Positions 1 to 6,810 are shown, counted from the stretch's first letter. The stretch: DNA of 7,791 nt from JBKPDV01 sp046728075 (GCA_046728075.1 JBKPDV010000002.1:1-7791), one strand, 5' to 3'. The notes: generated by a model from the sequence alone, not told the origin. Translations and numbers: made by a program.

Positions 1-163
1 GATATGTGTGGCGCAACCTCGCGGCATGAGACCCCGGCCATGGTTTCAGCCGCCGGTCGCGGGTAGGAGCGGCTTTGGCAGCTGATCTCCTGCATTCGGC
101 TCGATCGCATGCAGATCGCTGCTCTGCCCGAATTCATACCCAGAACAACGAACTTCGAATTTT

Positions 164-167
164 GGAG
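164..167 (+). promoter_or_regulatory. Ribosome binding site that decides the start of the membrane protein
   Basis: GGAG lies six bases upstream of the ATG at 174. It favours this start over the in-frame TTG at 75, which has no purine-rich box at suitable spacing. Confidence 0.6.
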
Positions 168-173
168 CAGCAC

Positions 174-671
174 ATGTTCGGCAAGGCCGGCGTAATTCGC
201 GATCTCATCGTCGGCGGCACGCTCGCTCTTGGTATCGGCGTGTTGGGCGGGCTGGACATCGCGAGTGCCCCCACGCCGGATGCGGCCGATGCGTCGATTC
301 GGGAGTTCGGAACGCTGCTGACGGTCATGTTTGGGCTCGCCGCGGCACTCTGGTGGAATCAGTCTGCCAGGCTCTCCGATTTGGATGTGCCGGGTCCCCA
401 ATCCCAAAGCAACGCCAACTCACTCAATAGCGCTGCCGCCACCTTCACGGCGGCCTCGCTCTTGTGCAGCGTCTTTGCCGGCTCGCCATGGAAGTCAACA
501 GGCAGCTGGCTATCCGCAATCAACGTACTCCTGCTCCTCGCAATGTCTGGGAGCGAACTCCAGCAAGCTGTCCGAATTTCGCTGAGGCAGCGCCCTGAAC
601 TCAGAGGTGTGCTCGCAGGGGTGTCGTTTGCAATAGCGGCCGCGGCATTTGTTCTGCATCTATGGGGATGA
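174..671 (+). CDS. Small multi-spanning membrane protein of unknown function
   Basis: A 165-residue protein I do not recognise. It has about five hydrophobic stretches, near residues 10-28, 46-61, 87-103, 112-126 and 146-163. They are separated by a short polar loop (about 31-45, PTPDAADAS), a polar Gln/Ser/Asn-rich loop (65-86) and a basic stretch near 134-144, so it should be an inner-membrane protein with no soluble domain. No catalytic motif is visible. I chose the ATG at 174 because GGAG at 164-167 sits six bases before it. The frame also opens at a TTG at 75, but that would add 33 polar residues with no comparable ribosome binding site. The gene ends about 106 bases before the phosphoketolase start on the same strand, so co-transcription is possible but not shown. 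The reading frame is convincing as a real gene; the function is open. Confidence 0.7.
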   Translation: MFGKAGVIRDLIVGGTLALGIGVLGGLDIASAPTPDAADASIREFGTLLTVMFGLAAALWWNQSARLSDLDVPGPQSQSNANSLNSAAATFTAASLLCSVFAGSPWKSTGSWLSAINVLLLLAMSGSELQQAVRISLRQRPELRGVLAGVSFAIAAAAFVLHLWG

Positions 672-766
672 GAACCGACGCTTATAAACACACTTGCCCG
701 GACCGCCCCGGCGTCGGACGGATCGGGGCACCCCACCGCGACGGACAACAATGACGCCGATACCAG

Positions 767-772
767 AGGAGG
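767..772 (+). promoter_or_regulatory. Strong ribosome binding site of the phosphoketolase gene
   Basis: A full AGGAGG consensus ends five bases before the ATG at 778. It decides the start in favour of 778 over the in-frame ATG at 751 and TTG at 694, and suggests efficient translation. Confidence 0.8.
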
Positions 773-777
773 CGATC

Positions 778-3183
778 ATGGCGAAGGCGTTGTCGGACAA
801 AGAACTGGCACTCATGGACGCCTACTGGCGCGCCGCCAACTACCTGTCGGTTGGGCAGATCTATCTTTATGACAATCCGCTGCTCAAGACACCCCTGACC
901 AAGGAACACATCAAGCCGCGCCTCCTGGGTCACTGGGGAACGACGCCGGGTCTCAACTTCATCTACGTCCACCTGAATCGGATCATCAGAAAGCACGATC
1001 TGGACATGATCTACATCACGGGCCCCGGACATGGCGGACCCGGTCTGGTGGCGAACGCCTATCTCGAGGGAACCTACAGCGAGGTCTATCCGAACATTCC
1101 CTGCGACGAAGAGGGCATGAAGCGCCTCTTCACCCAGTTCTCTTTTCCCGGTGGGATTCCGAGCCATGTGGCGCCGGAAACTCCCGGTTCGATTCACGAG
1201 GGCGGCGAGCTCGGCTACGCGCTGTCTCACGCCTACGGAGCCGCCTTCGACAACCCCGATCTGATCGTGGCCTGTGTCGTCGGGGACGGCGAGGCGGAGA
1301 CGGGCCCGCTGGCGACGAGCTGGCATTCCAACAAGCTTCTGAGTCCGGTGAACGACGGGGTCGTTTTGCCGATCCTCCACCTCAACGGCTACAAGATCGC
1401 CAATCCCTGCGTCCTGGCTCGTATCAGCCATGAGGAGCTGGACCATCTTTTCCGTGGGTACGGATACACACCGCATTTCGTCGAGGGCCACGAGCCAAAG
1501 AAGATGCACGAGCTCATGGCCGCGACCTTGGACACGGTCGTCGGCGAGATCCAGCGCATCAAGGCCGCCGCTCAGCGCGATGGATTCAAGGAACGTCCCC
1601 GCTGGCCGATGATCGTGCTGCGCACACCCAAGGGATGGACATGCCCGAAAGAGATCGACGGCAGACGCACCGAGGACTACTGGCGAGCGCACCAGGTACC
1701 GATGGGGGCAATGCATGAGAACCCGGATCACGTCCGCATCCTCGAAGAGTGGATGAAGAGCTATCGGCCGGCGGAATTGTTCGACGACAGCGGCTGCCTC
1801 CGGCGCGAACTCGCGGATCTCCGCCCGCGAGGCAAGCGCCGCATGAGCGCCAATCCGCATACGAACGGTGGCGAAATACTCCGTGACCTGCGGCTCCCAG
1901 ACTTTCGGGACTACGCGGTCAAGATACCCACCCCCGGCGCCGTCACCGCTGAATCCACGCGAGTCATGGGCAGGTTCCTGCGCGACGTGATGAAGCTGAA
2001 CATGGAGGCGCGGAACTTCAGGCTCTTTAGTCCAGATGAGAACAACTCGAACCGCTGGCAGGACGTATTAGAAGTCACAAATCGCGCCTGGGTTGCGGAG
2101 ACCCATCCATGGGACGACCATCTCGCCCACGACGGACGCGTCATGGAGATGCTCAGCGAGCATCAGTGCCAGGGCTGGCTGGAGGGCTACCTCCTGACCG
2201 GTCGGCACGGCTTTTTCTCGTGCTACGAGGCGTTTATTCACATCATCGACTCGATGTTCAACCAGCACGCCAAGTGGTTGAAGGTGTGCAATCACATTCC
2301 CTGGCGGCGACCGATCGCCTCGCTGAACTATCTGCTGTCCAGTCACGTCTGGCGGCAGGATCACAACGGCTTCAGCCACCAGGACCCCGGATTCATCGAC
2401 CATGTCGTCAACAAAAAGGCCGAGGTAGTCCGCGTATACCTTCCGCCCGATGCCAACTGCCTGCTTTCGGTCACCGATCACTGCCTGCGCAGCCGGAACT
2501 ATGTCAATGTCGTCGTTGCCGGCAAGCAGCCTGCCCCTCAGTGGTTGACGATGGAGCAGGCGATCAGGCACTGCGCGGCCGGGGTCAGTATCTGGGAGTG
2601 GGCCAGCAACGACCGGGGCGAGGAGCCGGACGTGGTCATGGCCTGCTGTGGCGATGTGCCGACGCTGGAGACGCTGGCCGCTGTCGATCTTCTTCGCCGG
2701 TACGCCCCGGAGCTGAAGGTCCGCGTCATCAATGTCATCAATCTAATGAAGCTACAACCTCCCAGCGAGCATCCGCACGGCCTCTCGGACCATGATTTCG
2801 ACACGCTGTTCACCACGGATAAGCCGATTGTATTCGCGTTCCACGGTTATCCCTGGCTCATTCACCGGCTGACCTACCGCCGAACCGGTCACTGCAACCT
2901 CCATGTGCGCGGCTATAAGGAAGAGGGCACTACCACGACTCCGTTCGACATGTGTGTGCTGAACGATCTCGATCGTTTTCACCTGGTGGGCGACGTAATC
3001 GACCGCGCGCCGAAGCTCGGGGCACGGGCTGCCTACGCCAAACAGGCAATCCGGGACAAGCTCTTCGAGCATAAAGAGTTCATCGCTCGGCACGGTGATG
3101 ACATGCCCGAAATCACGGACTGGACTTGGGGCCAAGCCGCATCACCTGCGGGGCTGCGTTCGACAGAGGCGGACAACATCTGA
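778..3183 (+). CDS. xfp: Xylulose-5-phosphate/fructose-6-phosphate phosphoketolase
   Basis: An 801-residue cytoplasmic enzyme, the usual length for phosphoketolases. The family uses thiamine diphosphate and phosphate to split xylulose 5-phosphate to acetyl phosphate plus glyceraldehyde 3-phosphate; many members also split fructose 6-phosphate to acetyl phosphate plus erythrose 4-phosphate. Visible family motifs: GHWGT (His52), GPGHGG (His85), GGIPSH (His130), HEGGELGYALSHA (140-152), the thiamine-diphosphate motif GDGEAETGP (169-177) and NGYKIANP (203-210). The second half carries SPDENNSNR (from 418), LEGYLLTGRHGFF (from 468) and SSHVWRQDHNGFSHQDPG. From memory, His52, His85 and His130 keep the spacing of His64, His97 and His142 in the bifidobacterial enzymes. 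Nothing is truncated or mutated that I can see. Substrate preference cannot be read from sequence. Acetate kinase or phosphotransacetylase, common partners, are absent from the window, so acetyl phosphate must be used by genes elsewhere. Confidence 0.97.
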   Translation: MAKALSDKELALMDAYWRAANYLSVGQIYLYDNPLLKTPLTKEHIKPRLLGHWGTTPGLNFIYVHLNRIIRKHDLDMIYITGPGHGGPGLVANAYLEGTYSEVYPNIPCDEEGMKRLFTQFSFPGGIPSHVAPETPGSIHEGGELGYALSHAYGAAFDNPDLIVACVVGDGEAETGPLATSWHSNKLLSPVNDGVVLPILHLNGYKIANPCVLARISHEELDHLFRGYGYTPHFVEGHEPKKMHELMAATLDTVVGEIQRIKAAAQRDGFKERPRWPMIVLRTPKGWTCPKEIDGRRTEDYWRAHQVPMGAMHENPDHVRILEEWMKSYRPAELFDDSGCLRRELADLRPRGKRRMSANPHTNGGEILRDLRLPDFRDYAVKIPTPGAVTAESTRVMGRFLRDVMKLNMEARNFRLFSPDENNSNRWQDVLEVTNRAWVAETHPWDDHLAHDGRVMEMLSEHQCQGWLEGYLLTGRHGFFSCYEAFIHIIDSMFNQHAKWLKVCNHIPWRRPIASLNYLLSSHVWRQDHNGFSHQDPGFIDHVVNKKAEVVRVYLPPDANCLLSVTDHCLRSRNYVNVVVAGKQPAPQWLTMEQAIRHCAAGVSIWEWASNDRGEEPDVVMACCGDVPTLETLAAVDLLRRYAPELKVRVINVINLMKLQPPSEHPHGLSDHDFDTLFTTDKPIVFAFHGYPWLIHRLTYRRTGHCNLHVRGYKEEGTTTTPFDMCVLNDLDRFHLVGDVIDRAPKLGARAAYAKQAIRDKLFEHKEFIARHGDDMPEITDWTWGQAASPAGLRSTEADNI

Positions 3184-3700
3184 AGCGGGAGGAGCATCCT
3201 ACCGGAGACACTGTCGAAGTAGCGTCAACTGCCCTATGGGCGAGGAACGTGTCCGAAATCGGAACGAGGATCCTCTTGGGCGACATAGGGGTACCAAAAG
3301 CCGCTTCGCCGTCGTCAGTGCGGGCGGAACCGTGCCGCGCTCCGCCCTCCGCTACAAGAACGCCCAGTTCCAGAGCTTCCGGGACGCCATCGAGACCTAT
3401 AGAAGAGATGGCCCAGTCGGTAGCAGAACGCTGGCGCAATCTCGCGATGTCCCTGTTAACCCCCGTCCTGGGGGAAACCGGCGTAGGTTGCGGCGACGGC
3501 TGTCTAAAGTCGCCGCGTGCAGTCAGCCAGATGATCGAGGTCGGAGAGACGCGAGCCGAGCCAAATTCCTAAGCGCCAACGCAACTCTCCGGGTGGCCAT
3601 CAGGTTTGGCCTCCGATTCTCAATAAGCCTGCCAAGGCTGGAGGCACCGAGGGACTTGGCCCATTCTTACTCGATCTTACGAGCGTACCAAAGGGATGTC
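3184..3700 (+). other. 517-base gap with no supportable gene
   Basis: The gap lies between the phosphoketolase stop and the transporter start. The transporter frame stays open upstream through the whole gap and into the phosphoketolase gene, and a second plus frame is open from 3126 to 3572. Both translations are rich in Arg, Ser and Pro, lack a recognisable domain, and have no well-placed ribosome binding site. A small G/C hairpin is present (CCCCC at 3460-3464, GGGGG at 3470-3474) without a T tract, so it is not a convincing terminator. The gap could be a leader for the transporter, decayed coding sequence, or filler left by a rearrangement; I cannot tell which. Confidence 0.5.
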
Positions 3701-5389
3701 ATGGATACGCAAACAGTTCCGCTGAAGACAACTGCATCGCGCTTTGTCCGAGCGGTCAAGATTTTCGCAAGCTCCGAGGTCGGCCGGAAAGCCAAGATCA
3801 TGTTTGTCGGCCTAGTCGCTCTGCTATGCAGCGCCAATGCCCTGAATGTTGTCAACAGCTATGTCGGGCGAAACTTCATGACCTCAATCGCGGACCGCGA
3901 CAAGGCCGAGTTTGTCCGGCAAGCGCTGTTCTACATCGGCGTCTTCGCAGGCTCCACGGTCGTTGCCGTCATTGCTCGTTTCACGGAGGAGCGCCTCGGG
4001 CTGCTCTGGCGACAATTTCTGACCGGGCGAGCTATCACGATCTATCTTGCCAATAGAACCTACTACCGTTTGGGCGCGTCCGGAGAACTCGCCCACCCGG
4101 ATCAGCGGATCGCGGAGGACGTCCGTGCGTTCACCATCACCACACTCTCTTTCATCCTTATGGCGCTCAATAGCAGTTTCACGATAGTGGCCTTTTCCGG
4201 AGTGTTGTGGTCAATCAGTCCTTTGCTGTTCATCGTGGCTGTCCTGTATGCAGCTTGCGGCTCTTCTCTAACGATTGTTCTTGGGCGTCCCCTGATCAAA
4301 CTGAACTACGACCAACTCGACAGGGAGGCCAGCTTCCGCTCCAGCCTTATTCATGTTCGAGAACACGCCGAGTCGGTTGCACTTGCGCGCCGCGAAGCAC
4401 GACATGCAGCGCGCTTGCTCCATCGCCTCGACGAGCTGGTCGCAAATTTTAGCCGTATCACCGCCATCAATCGCAACGTAGGTTTCTTCACCACGGGCTA
4501 CAATTGGCTCATCCAGATCATTCCAGCGCTCATCGTTGCTCCTGCCTTCATGAACGGGACCATTCATTTCGGCGTCGTCACTCAGTCCGCCATGGCTTTC
4601 TCGACGCTTGTCGCCGCGTTTTCGTTGATCGTCACCCAGTTTCAGTCGCTATCGACTTTCGCCGCTGTGGTCTCAAGGCTCAGCTCACTACAGGAGGCTT
4701 TCGAACGATCGCAAACAACCACAGAATCAACCATCGACATCGTCGAGGCAGAAGGGCCTTTGGCTTACGAACGGTTGACCTTGCTGTCATCGACGAATAG
4801 CAGCCCTCTGCTCAGGGACCTATCGATATCTATCCCGTTCGGGACTCGCGTTCTGCTCACAGGATCGAATCAGGGAGCGGGGGTAGCGTTGTTCAGGGCG
4901 ACAGCCGGCGTCTCGACCGCCGGTACAGGACGCATCGTTCGCCCTGGAGCCGACGGCATACATTTCTTGGCTCAGCGACCTTACTTGCCGCCAGGCACCC
5001 TGCGGCAGATTCTCGTACCTGCCGCCCGCGAAGGCGAAATTTCAGATGACCGTATCTTGGAGCTCCTTCGTGAGCTGAATCTTGAGCGGACCTTGACGCT
5101 CGCGGGCGGCCTGGACACCGAGCATGACTGGGACACGCTGCTTTCGCTGCAGGAGCAGCAACTGTTGGCGATTGTCCATATTCTTCTTGCAGCGCCTCGG
5201 TTCGCGTTTCTGGATCGGGTGGATACGGCATTGGATGACGGCGAAGTTCAGAAGGTCTTGCGGATCCTTTCCCAGAGTTCGATCACTTACGTGAACAGCG
5301 GGAAAGCCGATGACTCACGTGATCTTTACGATGCGGTTTTGAATTGCGCGGAGGACGGAGGCTGGACGTGGGCAGCGAACCGGGCCTGA
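3701..5389 (+). CDS. SbmA/BacA/YddA-type ABC transporter with a degenerate ATPase domain
   Basis: This 562-residue protein has the size and layout of E. coli YddA (COG4178-type permease fused to a nucleotide-binding domain). The membrane domain has about six hydrophobic segments, near 33-53, 75-92, 147-170, 173-193, 269-284 and 298-315. Family markers are LLWRQFLTGR (101-110), YLANRTYYRL (115-124) and PDQRIAEDV (133-141). Residues about 353-562 align with the ATPase domain, with the Q-loop FLAQRPYLPPGTLR (423-435) and D-loop region TALDD (509-513) well kept. The catalytic motifs are not. Walker A reads GSNQGAGVA (388-396), with Val for Lys and Ala for Ser/Thr. The signature reads LSLQEQQL (481-488), with Gln for Gly and Leu for Arg. 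Walker B is FAFLDR (501-506), with Arg for Glu. The H-loop His is probably Asn532. SbmA and BacA lack this domain and import peptides using the proton gradient, so proton-driven uptake is an inferred possibility here. The start at 3701 follows AAGGGA (3691-3696) and gives the family length. G+C is lower than in the right-hand genes. Confidence 0.9.
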   Translation: MDTQTVPLKTTASRFVRAVKIFASSEVGRKAKIMFVGLVALLCSANALNVVNSYVGRNFMTSIADRDKAEFVRQALFYIGVFAGSTVVAVIARFTEERLGLLWRQFLTGRAITIYLANRTYYRLGASGELAHPDQRIAEDVRAFTITTLSFILMALNSSFTIVAFSGVLWSISPLLFIVAVLYAACGSSLTIVLGRPLIKLNYDQLDREASFRSSLIHVREHAESVALARREARHAARLLHRLDELVANFSRITAINRNVGFFTTGYNWLIQIIPALIVAPAFMNGTIHFGVVTQSAMAFSTLVAAFSLIVTQFQSLSTFAAVVSRLSSLQEAFERSQTTTESTIDIVEAEGPLAYERLTLLSSTNSSPLLRDLSISIPFGTRVLLTGSNQGAGVALFRATAGVSTAGTGRIVRPGADGIHFLAQRPYLPPGTLRQILVPAAREGEISDDRILELLRELNLERTLTLAGGLDTEHDWDTLLSLQEQQLLAIVHILLAAPRFAFLDRVDTALDDGEVQKVLRILSQSSITYVNSGKADDSRDLYDAVLNCAEDGGWTWAANRA

Positions 5390-5493
5390 TGAGGTGGACA
5401 GCAGTGCGACATTGCTGCGGGAACGGCCAGTCACGACAGCTTGTGGCACGACTCGACCTTGAGGCAACCAACGCCGCGACCGCGGCTCGTTGA
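5389..5493 (+). CDS. Possible tiny ORF overlapping the transporter stop
   Basis: The transporter ends in TGA and an ATG shares its last base (TGATG, 5387-5391), an arrangement often seen in translational coupling. The ORF encodes 34 residues (beginning MRWTAVRHCC, then RQLVARLDLEATNAATAAR) and stops at TGA 5491-5493. The same frame then stays open for another 34 codons to 5598 (SRAAIRSMIDGAMKN and onward), with internal ATGs at 5515 and 5530. The second part looks helical and protein-like, so this may be a small gene broken by one nonsense codon, or the tail of an old gene. It may equally be chance. I recognise no family. Confidence 0.2.
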   Translation: MRWTAVRHCCGNGQSRQLVARLDLEATNAATAAR

Positions 5494-5650
5494 TCGCGAG
5501 CTGCCATTCGATCGATGATTGACGGGGCCATGAAGAATCTTGCTGATGGCTGGCAGGAACAATTACCGGTGCTTGCCGTCGGGCTCTTGCGACTCTGAAC
5601 CGCCGAGCTAAGGGCTTATGACCGCCAACATCAGATGCATATAGGGCTTT

Positions 5651-5681
5651 AGAAGAAGCGACGGCGCCTATGCGGCGCCGT
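5651..5681 (-). terminator. Intrinsic terminator overlapping the DUF2493 gene stop
   Basis: ACGGCGCC (5661-5668) pairs perfectly with GGCGCCGT (5674-5681) around a five-base loop. Read on the minus strand, the hairpin is followed by the pyrimidine-rich tail CGCTTCTTCT (5660-5651). The loop side contains the TAG stop codon (5670-5668), so the stem lies on the end of the gene itself. The tail is T-rich but interrupted by C, so termination may be moderate. Confidence 0.6.
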
Positions 5682-6624
5682 TATCGCTGAAGCGCCACAC
5701 GGGGATGCCGAGCTTCCTGGCCTTGTCGGCGAGGTTGGCGGAAATGCCGGAGCCGGGAAAGGCGATGACGCCGACCGGCAGCGCATCGAGCATCTGGTCG
5801 TTGCGCTTGAAGGGCGCGGCGTTGCGATGCTTGGCCCAGTCCGGCTTGAAGACGATCTGCGCGACCTTGCGGCTGTCGGCCCAGCAGGCGGCGATGCGCT
5901 CGGCGCCGCGCGGGCTGCCGCCGTGCAGCAGCACCATGTCGGGATGCTTGGCGCGCACCTTGTCGAGCGCCGCCCAGATGCGCTGATGGTCGCTGCAGTC
6001 GGGGCCGCCGGTGAAGGCGATGCGGGTGCCGACGGGGATCAGCACCTCGCGCTCGGCGCGGCGGCGCGCGGCGAGAAAATCCCTGCTATCGATCAGCGCG
6101 GCGGTGAGCGAGCGGTGGCTGACGACGGAGCCCACGCGCGGGCGCCAGGCCGAGCCGGTCGTGGTCTCGAAGAGCCGGGCGGCATGCTCGCGGAAGAACT
6201 CGAAGGCGTTGCGCCGCTCGATGAGGGCGAGGCCCTGGTCGATCAAGCGCTCGAGTTCGACCGACCTCACCTCGGAGCCGTTCTGCTCGGCCTGCGACCG
6301 GCGCTGGGCCCGCTCGTTATCGTCGAGCGCACGCTCGATGCGATCAATCTTGCGGTGGAACAGGTTGACGAGCGACCAGAGGAGATCCGCCAGATCGTCC
6401 TCGAGGCGCGTGTCGGCAAGCATGGCGGCAACGGCGTCGAAGGCGGCGGCGAGCTGAGCCTGCGCAGTCTCCGCCTCGGGCAGCGGGCGCGGGTCGGGCT
6501 CGTCCTGGCCGGGGCGGTAGCCGTAGAGGGCGAGTTCGTCGAGGAGATGCGCCGTGGGCGAGGGGCCGTGATGCTCGTCGCCGCTGTCGGTGTCGAGGCC
6601 GGGAAAGAGGGTGTCGAGGGTCAT
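5668..6624 (-). CDS. DUF2493 (YspA/cpYpsA-related SLOG) domain protein
   Basis: A 318-residue protein. Residues 1-60 are acidic and low in order, 60-195 are mostly helical and charged (likely coiled-coil around 90-145), and 199-310 form a DUF2493 SLOG Rossmann-like domain. Its motifs are RIAFTGGPDC (201-210), LLHGGSPRGAERIA (232-245), PDWAKH (261-266), RNDQMLD (274-280) and VIAFPGSGISANLAD (286-300). These are the glycine-rich and FPG segments expected to hold a nucleotide or nucleotide-derived ligand. The family's exact ligand and reaction are not established, so I assign none. The ATG at 6624 is preceded by AAAGGA six bases upstream; the frame runs open to 7188, but that extension crosses repeat DNA and overlaps the Toprim gene. 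It is the downstream member of a pair with the Toprim gene, separated by 325 bases. This pairing is typical of alphaproteobacterial plasmids and integrative elements, where its role in replication or maintenance remains unknown. Confidence 0.85.
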   Translation of the reverse strand: MTLDTLFPGLDTDSGDEHHGPSPTAHLLDELALYGYRPGQDEPDPRPLPEAETAQAQLAAAFDAVAAMLADTRLEDDLADLLWSLVNLFHRKIDRIERALDDNERAQRRSQAEQNGSEVRSVELERLIDQGLALIERRNAFEFFREHAARLFETTTGSAWRPRVGSVVSHRSLTAALIDSRDFLAARRRAEREVLIPVGTRIAFTGGPDCSDHQRIWAALDKVRAKHPDMVLLHGGSPRGAERIAACWADSRKVAQIVFKPDWAKHRNAAPFKRNDQMLDALPVGVIAFPGSGISANLADKARKLGIPVWRFSDNGAA

Positions 6625-6630
6625 GGCTGG

Positions 6631-6636
6631 TCCTTT
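6631..6636 (-). promoter_or_regulatory. Ribosome binding site deciding the DUF2493 start
   Basis: On the minus strand, AAAGGA (6636-6631) lies six bases before the ATG at 6624. This supports the 318-residue product over the much longer open frame that reaches 7188. Confidence 0.6.
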
Positions 6637-6644
6637 CTGCCGGG

Positions 6645-6663
6645 GGCCGCGCCCATCGCGGCC
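6645..6663 (-). repeat. Hairpin just upstream of the DUF2493 ribosome binding site
   Basis: GGCCGCG (6645-6651) and CGCGGCC (6657-6663) form a perfect seven-base stem with a five-base loop. On the minus strand its 3' side ends eight bases before the AAAGGA box. It has no T tract facing the gene, so it fits a 5'-leader structure or protein-binding palindrome better than a terminator. Confidence 0.4.
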
Positions 6664-6730
6664 GTCACGGGCGATCCCTGGCCGGAGGCGGAGACGGCCG
6701 GCACCCGTCAGGCCGGAGTGCCAGCGGAGG

Positions 6731-6810
6731 ATGGCCGCCGGGCGGCTATTTTGTCTGGCGATGCAAAGCTGGGCGCAGCCCAGCGGCGGAAAATAGCCGC
6801 CCGCCGCCAT
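6731..6810. repeat. Nested long inverted repeat (two-part stem) in the spacer
   Basis: The outer arms share a perfect 14-base core, CGGGCGGCTATTTT (6739-6752) with AAAATAGCCGCCCG (6790-6803). After a small mismatch they extend to ATGGC (6731-6735) with GCCAT (6806-6810). Inside lies a second perfect stem, GCTGGGC (6768-6774) with GCCCAGC (6778-6784), around a three-base loop. Unpaired segments of 15 bases (6753-6767) and 5 bases (6785-6789) separate inner and outer stems, giving an asymmetric internal loop. The layout is what one expects of a structured RNA or a single-strand DNA recognition site. I cannot name a known family for it. Confidence 0.7.

Noticed and set aside
3..29. Possible last codons of an upstream plus-strand gene (YVWRNLAA then TGA)
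   Set aside because: Too short to support at the window edge; the other two plus frames are also open for 20 or more codons there.
684..689. TATAAA as a -10 box for the phosphoketolase
   Set aside because: No matching -35 box at suitable spacing, and it is close to the preceding gene's stop; too weak to call.
705..729. GCCCCG/CGGGGC hairpin between the membrane protein and phosphoketolase genes
   Set aside because: Six-base stem with a 13-base loop and no T tract; weak and likely chance in G+C-rich DNA.
682..1860. Long minus-strand open frame of 392 codons opposite the phosphoketolase
   Set aside because: It is antisense to unmistakable phosphoketolase sequence, has no recognisable domain, and arises from third-position G/C bias.
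3113..3439. Minus-strand frame with a universal-stress-protein-like phrase (KRILVPIS)
   Set aside because: Only eight residues resemble that family, the rest does not, and part of the frame is antisense to phosphoketolase; likely chance.
3460..3474. CCCCC/GGGGG hairpin as a terminator after phosphoketolase
   Set aside because: Only five base pairs, nearly 280 bases past the stop, and followed by GAAACC rather than a T run.
3095..3700. Extension of the transporter frame upstream of 3701
   Set aside because: It would overlap the end of the phosphoketolase gene and add about 200 Arg-rich residues not seen in this family; the 3701 start gives the usual length.
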